Shown one piece after another: positions 14,786 to 22,974 of a stretch of 34,364 bases of DNA. Each line of letters starts with the position of its first letter. Positions within the stretch are counted from its first letter, which is position 1. The stretch spans positions 1 through 34,364 of the forward strand of contig DAOUBD010000050.1 in NCBI GenBank assembly GCA_034432935.1, read 5' to 3'. A model generated the notes under the pieces. It did no database searches and was not told where the DNA came from. It worked only from the letters and a program-made list of their open reading frames with translations. The position numbers and the translations under genes are program-made. The DNA is from DAOUAG01 sp034432935 (GTDB lineage: Bacteria > Chloroflexota > Dehalococcoidia > SM23-28-2 > RBG-16-64-32).

Positions 14786-17568
14786 GGCCCGGTTTCCTCC
14801 GCCCGCTCTACCTCGACCCGGGTCTCCCTGTCGTTATGCCCCGGCTGAAGGATGGCCGGGGTGTACTGGATGTGGCCGTAACCACCCGCCAGCTCCACGG
14901 GGTTCATGGGCGTGGCGATGACGTTGCGGTGGCCCATTCCTCCTCTGAACTGGTAGTTCTCCCAAGCATGATAGATGATCACCTGCCCCGGCCGGACAAC
15001 GGGCGCTATCTTGGCCCGGGCCAGAAAAGACCCGATATCGTTGTAGACCCGGATCAGATCATTGTCCCCGATCCCGCGGGCCGAGGCATCGGCCGGGGAG
15101 ATGAACATGGCCGGCTCCCCCCGTTCCAGGTTCAGCGTGATGGGGTTGATACGGAAGAAGCCGTGCACACTGTGGCGGTTGTGTCCGCCCGTCATGGTGA
15201 GGGGGTATTTTCCACCGGAGGTGGGAGGCTCCTTGTGCACCGGCAACTCCTCGCCTAGCTCCAGATACAGAGGGTGATCGATGTAGAACTGGATACGGCG
15301 GGTGAGGGTCGGCCACGGCACCTTCTTCTCCGTCCGCCAGGTCTGGGGCGCGAAGGTCTCGTCTTTCCGCAGATCGCCGGCGTTGCCGAAATTCGCTGGG
15401 TGGGCGCCAAAGCCATCGAAGCGCTGGAACCCCCTACGCTTGAACTCCTCCCACGGCGGGGCCCCCACGTGCTTCGACGCCTTGAGAATGGCCTCTGCCA
15501 CCCTCTCGTGATCGCTGGCCGCAAAGCGGCTCCCGAAGGTCAGCCGCCGTGCGAAGCCCGCCAAGCGCCGCTGCTTACCTTCGCCGTCCTTGTAGGCAAG
15601 GAGGCCCCGGGCCCGGGCGCGCTCTTCCAGCTTCTGCGCCAAGAGCACCATGATCTCCCACTCCGGCTTGGCCTCGCCCGGCGGCGGGACGGCTTGCTCC
15701 GTCACGTGGGCAAAGGGCGCCAGCGGGGTGTACCACTCGTTGACGTCCGTCTTCTCGTAGGAAGAAGCGCCGGGCAGCACGTAGTCCGCATACATGGCGG
15801 TAGAGCTGAGCCGCAGCTCGACGCTCACCAGGAGGTCGAGTTTGGGCAGCAGCTCCTCCAACAGACGGTGCCCACCCCGCACCCGGCGCAACGGGTTGCC
15901 GCCGGAGGAGATGAGAACCCTGGGTGGTGTAGCCGGCGGCGGTATCTGCCAGCCGGACTTCACGGCGAGGGCCAGGTACTCCTCGACATCCTTCTTCAGG
16001 TACGGGTCCCACTCCCGGCTTCTGCCGCTTATCTCCCTCAAGCCACCGTGGTAGTACCAATAGAGGACCGAACTGACGAAGCCCTTGGCGCCGATCCTCC
16101 GCGCCAGCTCGAACACGGCCATCTCGTTGGTCAGGCCCTTCAGCTTGAGGGCGAAGTAGGAGGGCAGAAGCTGGAGAGTGGAAACTATACTGGCGCTGCG
16201 GGTGAAGTTGGCGGCAGAAGGGACGCTCATGGTGCCTTCGATGATGAGAAAGGGCAGCGTGTCGTAGCCGGCGCCGTGCCGCCCCATCTGGCCGCAGAGG
16301 GCGAAGAGGAGGATCTGCGCCCTCATCATCAGGTCGCCGTGGTAGTACTTGGAGAGGGACGCTCCCGCCACGGCGCTGGCGGCGCGGGCCCCAGCGAACT
16401 CTCGCGCCAGGGCCCGAATGTCTTCCGGGTGGACGCCGCAGATGGCCGACGCGGCCTCAGGCGTGTAGTCCCGGTCCAGCATGTCCTTCATGAGGCGGAA
16501 GGCCGGCACCACTCGCACGGCGCCCTCCAGCGTCTGCACCTCGTACTCCCCGTCGAGGGCTGGCCTCAGGCCGCCCAAGGCCAGCGTCTTCTTGGGAGCG
16601 GCTACTGGGCCGCCCGCGGCCTCGTCCCAGAAGTAGAAGACGTCATCCTTGCCGCCATGCTTGAGATCGGACTGGCGCAGAAACCGCCGTGTGTCGGTGC
16701 GGACTAGAAGGGGCAAGTCCGTCTGCTCCCGTACGAAATCCGGCTTGTACAGACCCTCGCTGACGATGACCTGGGCCATGGCCAGGGCCAGGGCAGCATC
16801 GGTGCCCGGCCGCACCGAAAGCCAGCGGTCAGCGTGCACCGCCGAGGCGTTGAAGTCCGGGCTGATGGCGATGATGCGGGCGCCGTTGTAGCGGGCCTCC
16901 GTCAGGAAGTGGAAGTTCGGTATCTGGGTGTAGGCGGGGTTGCCACCCCAGATGAGGATCAGGTCGGAGAAGAAGTAGTCGTCGCCGGACCGGCAGGCGA
17001 TGGGGGTGCCGAAGGTCACGGCCGCCCCCTGCTGTTCATCGCCAACCTCTGTGTTGAGATCCAGGGTGACGGCGCCCAAGAGATAGGCGAAGCGGTGGAC
17101 AGCGGCGGCGGCTGCCAGCCCCGTGGCGTTACCGTCGAAGACGATGGCCTCTGGGCCCTCCCTCTGGATTGCGTCCAGCATGTGGTCGGCGATGGCGCTC
17201 AACGCCTCGTCCCAGGTCACCCTCTCCCACTTGCCCTCGCCTCGCGCGCCGGCCCGCCTCAGCGGGTACAGCACCCTCGCGGGCTGGTACATGTTGGCGG
17301 CGTAGCACGCGCCCTTCTGGCAGCCCCTGGGGTTGAAGTCGGGCACCGAGGCGTTGGTCCTCGGGTATTGGGCGGCTGGCTCCTCGAAGGCGACCCGCCC
17401 ATCGCGGACGTAGACGTTGTAGGCGCAGTTACGCTGGTACCAGCAGTTGAGGAGGTGGGTGCCTTTGCTGACGCTATCCCATCGCCAGCGGGAGCGGTAG
17501 CGTTCGGCCCAGGGGGCGGAAAGGCTGGCCCCGCCCTGTTCTCGTGCGGCTTGCGGTTCGGCTCTCAT
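14782..17568 (-). CDS. Molybdopterin oxidoreductase, type II DMSO reductase family, complete
   Basis: A 928-residue catalytic subunit. Residues H38, C42, C48 and C83 form the N-terminal [4Fe-4S] ligand set, but with C-x5-C between the second and third ligands rather than the C-x3-C I recall for NarG. The core reads LILIWGGNPAYTQIPNFHF, then TEARYNGARIIAISPDFNASAVHAD and SVRPGTDAALALAMA, as in NarG and ethylbenzene dehydrogenase relatives. ADYVLPGASSYEKTDVNEW and a C-terminal molybdopterin-binding domain (MTGGHNRHSVHGF) complete it. No Tat leader is seen. GGGAGGG precedes the ATG by about six bases. No beta or gamma subunit is adjacent. The modABC importer 5' of it on the same strand supplies its metal. 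The substrate is unknown; hydrocarbon hydroxylation, oxyanion reduction and others are possible. Confidence 0.92.
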   Translation of the reverse strand: MRAEPQAAREQGGASLSAPWAERYRSRWRWDSVSKGTHLLNCWYQRNCAYNVYVRDGRVAFEEPAAQYPRTNASVPDFNPRGCQKGACYAANMYQPARVLYPLRRAGARGEGKWERVTWDEALSAIADHMLDAIQREGPEAIVFDGNATGLAAAAAVHRFAYLLGAVTLDLNTEVGDEQQGAAVTFGTPIACRSGDDYFFSDLILIWGGNPAYTQIPNFHFLTEARYNGARIIAISPDFNASAVHADRWLSVRPGTDAALALAMAQVIVSEGLYKPDFVREQTDLPLLVRTDTRRFLRQSDLKHGGKDDVFYFWDEAAGGPVAAPKKTLALGGLRPALDGEYEVQTLEGAVRVVPAFRLMKDMLDRDYTPEAASAICGVHPEDIRALAREFAGARAASAVAGASLSKYYHGDLMMRAQILLFALCGQMGRHGAGYDTLPFLIIEGTMSVPSAANFTRSASIVSTLQLLPSYFALKLKGLTNEMAVFELARRIGAKGFVSSVLYWYYHGGLREISGRSREWDPYLKKDVEEYLALAVKSGWQIPPPATPPRVLISSGGNPLRRVRGGHRLLEELLPKLDLLVSVELRLSSTAMYADYVLPGASSYEKTDVNEWYTPLAPFAHVTEQAVPPPGEAKPEWEIMVLLAQKLEERARARGLLAYKDGEGKQRRLAGFARRLTFGSRFAASDHERVAEAILKASKHVGAPPWEEFKRRGFQRFDGFGAHPANFGNAGDLRKDETFAPQTWRTEKKVPWPTLTRRIQFYIDHPLYLELGEELPVHKEPPTSGGKYPLTMTGGHNRHSVHGFFRINPITLNLERGEPAMFISPADASARGIGDNDLIRVYNDIGSFLARAKIAPVVRPGQVIIYHAWENYQFRGGMGHRNVIATPMNPVELAGGYGHIQYTPAILQPGHNDRETRVEVERAEETGP

Positions 17569-17681
17569 GGGTGCCCTCCCTGGCTCCAGGTGCCCTAGTG
17601 CCCGCTAAGTTACAAGCCGCGCTGCCGGAAGTCAAGGCGGCGGTCTACGCCTGGGCCACCCGAAGCCCCTGGGTTCCGGCT

Positions 17682-18446
17682 TCAGGCCAAAGAGTCCAGG
17701 AAGGAGCGCAGCACCTGGTTGAAGTGGTCGGGGTTGTCCAGGTTGGCCGCATGGCCAGCGCCAGGGATCACCTCCAGCCGCGCGCCGGGGATCTTGGACG
17801 CCATGTAGCGGCTGGCGCCCAGGAACGGCTCGTCCTTTTCCCCCACGATGATCAGCGTAGGGACGTCTACCTCCGGGAGGTGGTCTATGATGCGGGAGTC
17901 GAACTGGGCCAGCATCCCCCGGGCGGCGTGGGCCAGGCCCTGGGCCGAGCGATGGTAGCGGGCCGTCGCCCGCACCTCGCTGCTGGACCCCAGGGCGTCC
18001 AGACCCCGGGCCTCCAGCTCCTGGGCCCGCCTCTCTGCCGCCCGGTTCCAGGCCGCCCTGGGCTCGGCGCTACGGTAGCCCGGCCCCGTGTCACAGAGCA
18101 CCAGCGCCCGAACCATCTCGGGGTGCGCGAGGTGGAAGGCCAACGACATGAAGCCCCCCAGCGATAGCCCTCCCACGACAGCCCGGCGAACGCCGAGATG
18201 TTCCAGGAGACAGCGCATGTCCTCTACCGTCAACGCCTCCGAGTACTGGGCTGGGTCGTCCGGGCTCTCGGTCTCGCCGTGGCCGCGCATGTCCCACGTG
18301 ATGATGCGATAGCGGTCGCTGAGGGCGGCGGCCTGGGGCGCCCACATGCGGCCGGTGGCGCCGTAGCCATGGGTAAGAAGGACAGGCGGGCCATCCCCTG
18401 CCACCTCGTAGTAGATCGTGATGCCGTTTACAAAGGCCGTGGCCAT
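17682..18446 (-). CDS. Alpha/beta hydrolase
   Basis: A 254-residue alpha/beta-hydrolase. LLTHGYGATGRMW (about residues 22-34) supplies the oxyanion region, GLSLGG near residue 93 carries the nucleophilic serine, and GAGHAANLDNP near residue 232 the catalytic histidine. DMRGHGETESPDD is typical of the 3-oxoadipate enol-lactonase/PcaD-like group, but the substrate is not determined. The start is ATG 18446. A longer in-frame opening at 18668 overlaps modC and reads unrelated residues. It begins seven bases after the modC stop, so it is probably the last gene of the mod operon. Confidence 0.87.
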   Translation of the reverse strand: MATAFVNGITIYYEVAGDGPPVLLTHGYGATGRMWAPQAAALSDRYRIITWDMRGHGETESPDDPAQYSEALTVEDMRCLLEHLGVRRAVVGGLSLGGFMSLAFHLAHPEMVRALVLCDTGPGYRSAEPRAAWNRAAERRAQELEARGLDALGSSSEVRATARYHRSAQGLAHAARGMLAQFDSRIIDHLPEVDVPTLIIVGEKDEPFLGASRYMASKIPGARLEVIPGAGHAANLDNPDHFNQVLRSFLDSLA

Positions 18447-18453
18447 ACGCGAC

Positions 18454-19653
18454 CTATCCTGGCCCTTCGTCCCGGCTAGCGTCAACTGGGCGATCTGCCG
18501 GCACGACATGCACCCGCTCCGGCCTGACGTATACTTCGATCTCTTTGCGGGCATCGAGGCCCAGGCGGAAGTAGGTGTACTCCGGCAGGTCGATCTCCAG
18601 GTCGGCCCGCTGAGGGGAGCCCTCCAGCCGTATCCAGAGCCTCCGCGTTTCGGCCACGATGCCCTCATCGACGATGGTCCCGTACATCAGATTCGGCCTG
18701 TCGCCAAACGTCGTGTCCTCAGGCCGCCGGATCATGAGCTGGGTCGAACGGATGCAGATGAGCACCGGATCCCCCGGGGCGAATCGGCCCGGTGGCCGCG
18801 ACGCCGTCAGGCGCTGGCCGTTCCAACGCACCGTAAGGGTCTGGCCTCCGGACGCCTCAACTACGCCGGGCAGAATGTTCCGGATACCGGCCAGGCGGGC
18901 GACCTCGAGGGTAGCGGGCCGATAGTAGACGTCATCCTTGGGGCCCTGCTGGAGGACGCGGCCGGCATCGATCACCACCATCCAGTCGGCCAGGCCAAAG
19001 GCATCCCCTATGTCGTGGGTCACGGTGATCATGGCGGCGCCGGCGCGGGCCTGGAGGTCCGCCAGCTCGCCCCGCAGGCCCGCCCGCAACGGAGCGTCGA
19101 TGGCGCTGAAGGGTTCGTCCAAAAGCAGCACGGCCGGCTCTATGGCCAGGGCCCGGGCCAGGGCCACCCGCTGCTGCTGGCCGCCCGAAAGCTGGTGGGG
19201 GCGTTTGCCCTCAAGCCCGGCGAGACCCGCCATCTCCAGCACCGCCGCGACCCGGGCGCGCCGCTCACCGGCAGGGAGTCCTGCCAAGCCGTAGCCCACG
19301 TTCTCCCCCACCGTCATATGAGGGAAGAGGGCGTACCCCTGGGGCACATATCCCACGCGGCGCCGGTGCGCCGGCACGGCGACGCCCGCGTTGGAGTCGT
19401 ACAGGACGCGGCCACCGATGACGATCCGCCCGCTGGCCGGACGTACGATCCCGGCGATCATGCGCAAGGTCAGGCTTTTTCCGGCCCCAGAAGGCCCAAA
19501 GAGGACAACGCGCCGGGCCTGGGTAGCGAAGGCGACGTCCAGATGGAACCTCCCGAAACGCCTGGCCACACGGACATCGATCTCCCCTTCGGCCGAAGGG
19601 GCGCCCTGGCCTGCCCGCCGCGCCTCCTGAATCTCCGCCATGATCTCGCTCAT
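18454..19653 (-). CDS. modC: Molybdate/tungstate-type ABC transporter ATP-binding protein
   Basis: A 399-residue ABC ATPase. Walker A is GPSGAGKS near residue 53, the Q-loop VPQGYALFP, the signature LSGGQQQRVALARALA near residue 155, Walker B VLLLDEPFSAID, and the H-loop VTHD. The C-terminal 150 residues form TOBE-like domains with VLICIRSTQLMIRR and VYVRPERVHV, as in ModC-type importers, where they can bind oxyanion. The ATG at 19653 lies three bases after the modB stop. Together with modA and modB it forms a molybdate importer. Sulfate or tungstate cannot be ruled out from the ATPase alone, but the neighbours argue for molybdate. Confidence 0.92.
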   Translation of the reverse strand: MSEIMAEIQEARRAGQGAPSAEGEIDVRVARRFGRFHLDVAFATQARRVVLFGPSGAGKSLTLRMIAGIVRPASGRIVIGGRVLYDSNAGVAVPAHRRRVGYVPQGYALFPHMTVGENVGYGLAGLPAGERRARVAAVLEMAGLAGLEGKRPHQLSGGQQQRVALARALAIEPAVLLLDEPFSAIDAPLRAGLRGELADLQARAGAAMITVTHDIGDAFGLADWMVVIDAGRVLQQGPKDDVYYRPATLEVARLAGIRNILPGVVEASGGQTLTVRWNGQRLTASRPPGRFAPGDPVLICIRSTQLMIRRPEDTTFGDRPNLMYGTIVDEGIVAETRRLWIRLEGSPQRADLEIDLPEYTYFRLGLDARKEIEVYVRPERVHVVPADRPVDASRDEGPG

Positions 19654-19656
19654 TCC

Positions 19657-20319
19657 CTAGCGCCGGCCGAAGAGGCCCGCTGCATAGGTAAAGGCGAAGA
19701 GGCTGAGGGCGCTGATGCCCACCAAGACCAATGCCATCTCGTTAGCCTTACCCACCTCGCCCGCCTGCACGGCATCATACACCGCGACCGAGAGGGTCCG
19801 CGTCTTGCCGGGGATGTTCCCGGCCACCATGATGGTGGCGCCGAACTCGCCGATGGAGCGGGCGAAGGCCAAAGCCACCCCAGCGACTATCCCTCGGGCC
19901 GCCAAGGGCAGGGTGACGGAGAACAGGACCCCCAACCGCGATCGCCCTAGGGTGGCCGCCACCCTCTCCAGCTCCGGATCCACCAGCTCGAAGGCTGTCT
20001 GCGCCGTTCGGATAAGGAGCGGCGCGGCCAAGACCGAGGCCGCCAGGCCAGCTCCCTCCCAGGTGAACACTAAACGCAGGCCGACGTCGTTGCTCAAGAA
20101 CCGCCCCACCGCGCTGCCCTGCCCCAGCCCTCGCAACAGGTAGTACCCTACCACCGTGGGAGGCAGGACCAGGGGGAGAGTCACCAACGCCTCCAAGACG
20201 CCCCGGCCGACGAAACGCTTCCGGGCCAAAATCCAGGCCAGCGGGAGGCCGTAGGCGATGCAGAGGAGGGTCGAAAGGGCTGCCACCTGCAACGAGATGC
20301 GAAGGTCGTCGATGTCCAC
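19657..20319 (-). CDS. modB: Molybdate ABC transporter permease
   Basis: A 220-residue inner-membrane permease with about five hydrophobic segments. The ModB-typical stretches are LVTLPLVLPPTVVGYYLL near residue 45 and the cytoplasmic EAA loop around ELERVAATLGRSRLGVLFSVTLP. The C-terminal signature EFGATIMVAGNIPGKTRTLS near residue 155 is characteristic of molybdate/tungstate permeases. Three bases separate it from the modA stop and three from modC. It forms the membrane channel for the ModA-bound anion. Confidence 0.94.
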   Translation of the reverse strand: MDIDDLRISLQVAALSTLLCIAYGLPLAWILARKRFVGRGVLEALVTLPLVLPPTVVGYYLLRGLGQGSAVGRFLSNDVGLRLVFTWEGAGLAASVLAAPLLIRTAQTAFELVDPELERVAATLGRSRLGVLFSVTLPLAARGIVAGVALAFARSIGEFGATIMVAGNIPGKTRTLSVAVYDAVQAGEVGKANEMALVLVGISALSLFAFTYAAGLFGRR

Positions 20320-20322
20320 AGC

Positions 20323-21102
20323 CTATTGCCCCGCTGGCGCCTCGCCAGGAAGAACGAACCCGTACTTCCGCATCACGGACCTCCCCTGCTCACCGTTGAT
20401 GAACCCGATGAACTGACGCGCCAGGTCTGGGTGCCGGCTGCGGGCCAGCACAGCCGCCGTTTGGCGCAGCGGACGGTGCATGCTCTGGTCGATGAGACCG
20501 AAGCGCAGCTTGTCGCCTCGCTGGACGGCAAGCGATAGGGGGATTATGCCCAGGGCAACGTCTCCCGTCTCGACGAACTGGGCCGTCTGGGAGGCGTTCT
20601 CCCCCAGGACGAGCTTGGGCTGCACCGCCTCCCACAGCCCCGCCGCCTGGAGCGCTTCTTTGGCCGCCACTCCATAGGGCGCGTGGTCTGGATTGGCGAT
20701 GGCCACCCTGTCCACCCGCGGGTCAGTCGCCAACCCCAGGTCCAGCGGCTCCAGCAGGGAACTGGCAGGCGCGGCTATCACTATGCGGCCGACGGCATAG
20801 AGCGTCTCCGAGCCAGACAACAGCAACCCCTTTCGCGCTAGCCCATCCACGTAGCCGGCGTTGGCCGAGGCGAAGACATCGGCCGGCAGCCCTTCTTCGA
20901 TCTGGGCAGCAAACTTCCCGGAGGAGCCGAAAATGAAAACAACATCGCAGCCGCAGGCGGCTTCGAAAGGGGCTTGGAGTTCCTGAAAAGCGTACTGAAG
21001 GTCCGCTGCGGCAGCCACGGTGAGCTGAGGGCGGCCGCCCCCGGAACAGGCGGCAGCCAGCAAGGCCAAAGCCGCCATCAGGAGCCCCAGCGCTATCTTC
21101 AC
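20323..21102 (-). CDS. modA: Molybdate-binding ABC transporter lipoprotein
   Basis: A 259-residue periplasmic-type binding protein. It begins with a hydrophobic leader ending LLAAACSGGG, a plausible but imperfect lipobox that would anchor it outside the membrane. LTVAAAADLQYAFQEL, then FIFGSSGKFAAQIEEG and PADVFASAN, are the anion-binding motifs of ModA. The start chosen is GTG 21102, since GAGGTGG lies five bases upstream and the leader then starts MKIALGLL. In-frame openings farther upstream would add a polar stretch before the signal. It is the first gene of modABC-hydrolase, divergent from the PEBP gene with 134 bases between. Confidence 0.93.
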   Translation of the reverse strand: MKIALGLLMAALALLAAACSGGGRPQLTVAAAADLQYAFQELQAPFEAACGCDVVFIFGSSGKFAAQIEEGLPADVFASANAGYVDGLARKGLLLSGSETLYAVGRIVIAAPASSLLEPLDLGLATDPRVDRVAIANPDHAPYGVAAKEALQAAGLWEAVQPKLVLGENASQTAQFVETGDVALGIIPLSLAVQRGDKLRFGLIDQSMHRPLRQTAAVLARSRHPDLARQFIGFINGEQGRSVMRKYGFVLPGEAPAGQ

Positions 21103-21236
21103 CGACGCCACCTCTACCAAACGATCGTCGCCGCAGATGCCCAGCGCCGTCAATCCGGCGGCCGCCCGACAGGCGGCAGGGCTGCTGCCGGGGGTGGTAA
21201 CATAGGCTCGCTCTAGACGAAGCAGGAGGTGAGACC

Positions 21237-21698
21237 ATGGCCTTCCAGCTTACCAGCAGCGCCGTCCCGGCTGCCGGCGCTATCCCTGCCAAGCATACCT
21301 GCGACGGCGCTGACGTGTCGCCGCCCCTGGCCTGGACCGACCCTCCCAGCGCCACGAGGTCCTTCGCCCTCATATGCGATGACCCAGACGCTCCCATGGG
21401 CACCTGGGTCCACTGGGTCTTGTACAACATTCCCGCTTCTAGCAGGGGACTGCCCGAGGCTATTCCGGGCGAACAGGAGCTGGCCGACGGCTCCCGTCAC
21501 GGCCGCAATAGCTGGGGCCGCACCGGCTACGGGGGGCCCTGCCCGCCCAGCGGCACCCACCGCTACTTCTTTCGCCTCTACGCCCTAGACACAGACCTGG
21601 ACTTGGCGCCCGGAGCCACCAAGGCCGACGTATTGCGGGCGATGGACGGCCATGTCCTGGCCTCAGCCGAGCTGATGGGCACCTACCGCCGGCGCTAG
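21237..21698 (+). CDS. YbhB/YbcL-family (PEBP, Raf-kinase-inhibitor-like) protein
   Basis: A 153-residue phosphatidylethanolamine-binding-fold protein. It shows KHTCDGADVSPPLAW near residue 18, CDDPDAPMGTWVHWVLYNIP near residue 46 and GYGGPCPPSGTHRYFFRLYALD near residue 98, the three conserved blocks of the bacterial family. The cellular role of bacterial PEBPs is poorly defined. The ATG at 21237 follows GGAGGTGAGACC, a strong ribosome site. It has no obvious partner; the tRNA gene follows on the opposite strand. Confidence 0.93.
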   Translation: MAFQLTSSAVPAAGAIPAKHTCDGADVSPPLAWTDPPSATRSFALICDDPDAPMGTWVHWVLYNIPASSRGLPEAIPGEQELADGSRHGRNSWGRTGYGGPCPPSGTHRYFFRLYALDTDLDLAPGATKADVLRAMDGHVLASAELMGTYRRR

Positions 21699-21721
21699 CC
21701 GACTCTGGGCCAAGAGCTGAC

Positions 21722-21796
21722 TGGAGGGCCCGGTGGGATTCGAACCCACGACTCCCGGATTAAAAGTCCGGAGCTCTACCGCTGAGCTACGGGCCC
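21722..21796 (-). tRNA. tRNA-Lys (anticodon TTT), CCA encoded
   Basis: Read on the minus strand, the full cloverleaf folds. It has a 7-bp acceptor stem (GGGCCCG/CGGGCCC), D-stem GCTC/GAGC, anticodon stem CCGGA/TCCGG with loop CTTTTAA, a five-base variable loop and T-arm GTGGG-TTCGAAT-CCCAC. The anticodon TTT reads lysine AAA/AAG codons. CCA is encoded at 21724-21722. The discriminator base would be U at 21725, which is not the A I would expect for a bacterial tRNA-Lys. Confidence 0.95.
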
Positions 21797-21876
21797 CCAA
21801 GAAGCCGGCCTGCATGGCCAGGACGGTCTCATCTTAACCGGCCCTCTCCCAGCGTGACAACGCTTCTGCAACCTGC

Positions 21877-21951
21877 GGGCGAAACTGCGCCACCTGGGGC
21901 CGCCTACGAGGCGGCAGCTTGGTCGAAGGTCGTCCCGGCCCGGGCGCCCGG
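21877..21951. repeat. 75-bp direct repeat, copy 1 (orphan copy)
   Basis: It matches 22900-22974 over 75 bases with two differences by eye (21882 A versus G; 21935 C versus T). In the other copy this sequence is the last 16 codons, stop and 26 downstream bases of the GGDEF/HD-GYP gene. Here it is orphaned and ends exactly where the PIN toxin stop codon begins (21952). Confidence 0.9.
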
Positions 21952-22380
21952 TCAGCGAAGGCCGGTTGCGATGATGGCGGCGAAGCGAGCCGGCGTTACG
22001 ATGGCGATATCGCCGTACTTTCCGACATCCAGCAAGTGGTAATCGCCGGTGACGATGTAACCGGCCTGTCCCTCGACGGCGGCCTCGATGACACGGTTGT
22101 CTTCCGGGTTGTCCTGGATGACATGGAGCGCCTGCGACGAATGGACGACCCTCGCCTCGCGGCGGATAAGCTCCAGGAACTCCTCGATCTCGTCCTCCGT
22201 CCAGGTGAGGTACTGCCTGATCCGGGGATAACTCAACGCCCGCTCGAGCTCGTCTAGCAGCGCAGGCGACGTGACCCAGGCAAACGAGTGAGCCCTCCAG
22301 GCTCTGATCATCTCGGCCGGAGGGCCCTTGGGGCTGATGAGCGCGCTCACGACGACGTTCGTGTCCAGCACTGCTTCCAT
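21952..22380 (-). CDS. PIN-domain toxin of a type II toxin-antitoxin pair (PilT N-terminus/VapC-like)
   Basis: A 142-residue PIN ribonuclease-like protein. The expected acidic residues are visible: D6 (LDTNVVVSALI), E44 (LLDELERAL), D94 (EDNRVIEAA) and D113 (TGDYHLL). This matches the COG1569-type putative toxin subgroup. Such toxins cut RNA and are held inactive by a cognate antitoxin. The gene starts two bases after the antitoxin stop, forming an operon. Its own stop directly abuts the orphan 75-bp repeat. The pair lies within a 1-kb block bounded by direct repeats, which suggests mobility. Confidence 0.9.
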   Translation of the reverse strand: MEAVLDTNVVVSALISPKGPPAEMIRAWRAHSFAWVTSPALLDELERALSYPRIRQYLTWTEDEIEEFLELIRREARVVHSSQALHVIQDNPEDNRVIEAAVEGQAGYIVTGDYHLLDVGKYGDIAIVTPARFAAIIATGLR

Positions 22381-22382
22381 CC

Positions 22383-22676
22383 TCAGCCGCCTTGGGCCTT
22401 CTCTCGTTTCGTCGCACGTACGTCCTCGATGGCCTGCCGGACCTCACGCTCGATCTCCTCGTACGGGAGATCCTTGTTGCGCTCCCAGTTCTTCTCGATC
22501 AGCTCAAACAGCCGTTCTCGATGACGTTCCATCGCCTCGTATCGTTCGGCAGGAATGACCACGGCCATGGGCTTCCCCGCGCGTTCGATGACGACCTCGT
22601 CGCCCCGGTAGTAGACGCTTTCGAGGATCTCGCCCAGGCGCTTTCGCGCCTCGACGGCAGATATTCGGCGCTTCAC
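22383..22676 (-). CDS. Phd/YefM-family antitoxin
   Basis: A 97-residue antitoxin. The N-terminal half, reading ISAVEARKRLGEILESVYYR then DEVVIERAGKPMAVVIPAERYEAME, is the Phd/YefM DNA-binding fold. The charged C-terminal helix (EEIEREVRQAIEDVRATKRE) would wrap the toxin. The start is GTG 22676, with AGGAGGTG seven bases upstream. It likely binds its own promoter; an inverted repeat covers the -10 at 22705-22718. It is located directly before the PIN toxin. Confidence 0.9.
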   Translation of the reverse strand: MKRRISAVEARKRLGEILESVYYRGDEVVIERAGKPMAVVIPAERYEAMERHRERLFELIEKNWERNKDLPYEEIEREVRQAIEDVRATKREKAQGG

Positions 22677-22704
22677 GTTTCACCTCCTTCGATTGCCATG
22701 GTCA

Positions 22705-22718
22705 TGCTAATCATAGCA
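22705..22718 (-). promoter_or_regulatory. Operator-like inverted repeat over the toxin-antitoxin promoter
   Basis: TGCTA-N4-TAGCA forms a perfect inverted repeat. On the minus strand it contains TGCTATGAT, an extended -10 (TGnTATGAT), about 30 bases before the antitoxin GTG. No good -35 is seen. This layout fits autorepression by the Phd-type antitoxin. Confidence 0.45.
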
Positions 22719-22899
22719 GACTGTGTCACCAGCAGCAGGCAGATGTGCCTGGGCGCCAGAGACTAACTTAACCCCTTTCGCTCCGAGCCGAACTATCATG
22801 TCCACGGTCAGCTTTACGGCCGCCATCATTCGCGGGCTGCAATGCCCCACGCCGGACACTTCGGTGCGAACTAGATCTGTTCACTCCAGCGTCGAACCC

Positions 22900-22974
22900 G
22901 GGCGGAACTGCGCCACCTGGGGCCGCCTACGAGGCGGCAGCTTGGTCGAAGGTCGTCTCGGCCCGGGCGCCCGG
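22900..22974. repeat. 75-bp direct repeat, copy 2 (inside the GGDEF/HD-GYP 3' end)
   Basis: This is the partner of 21877-21951, offset by exactly 1023 bases in the same orientation. It spans the final 16 codons, the stop and 26 bases beyond of the GGDEF/HD-GYP gene. The bases between the antitoxin promoter and this repeat (about 22720-22899) hold no gene I can recognise. Confidence 0.9.

Noticed and set aside
15274..16707. Long plus-strand open frame opposite the molybdoenzyme
   Set aside because: An antisense shadow with biased composition and no motif, while the opposite strand encodes a clear molybdopterin enzyme.
18418..19950. Long plus-strand open frame across modC and modB
   Set aside because: It crosses two well-supported minus-strand genes and their stop/start junction.
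21877..22974. Insertion sequence or composite transposon around the toxin-antitoxin pair
   Set aside because: No transposase, terminal inverted repeats or short target-site duplication. The direct repeats are part of a resident gene end.
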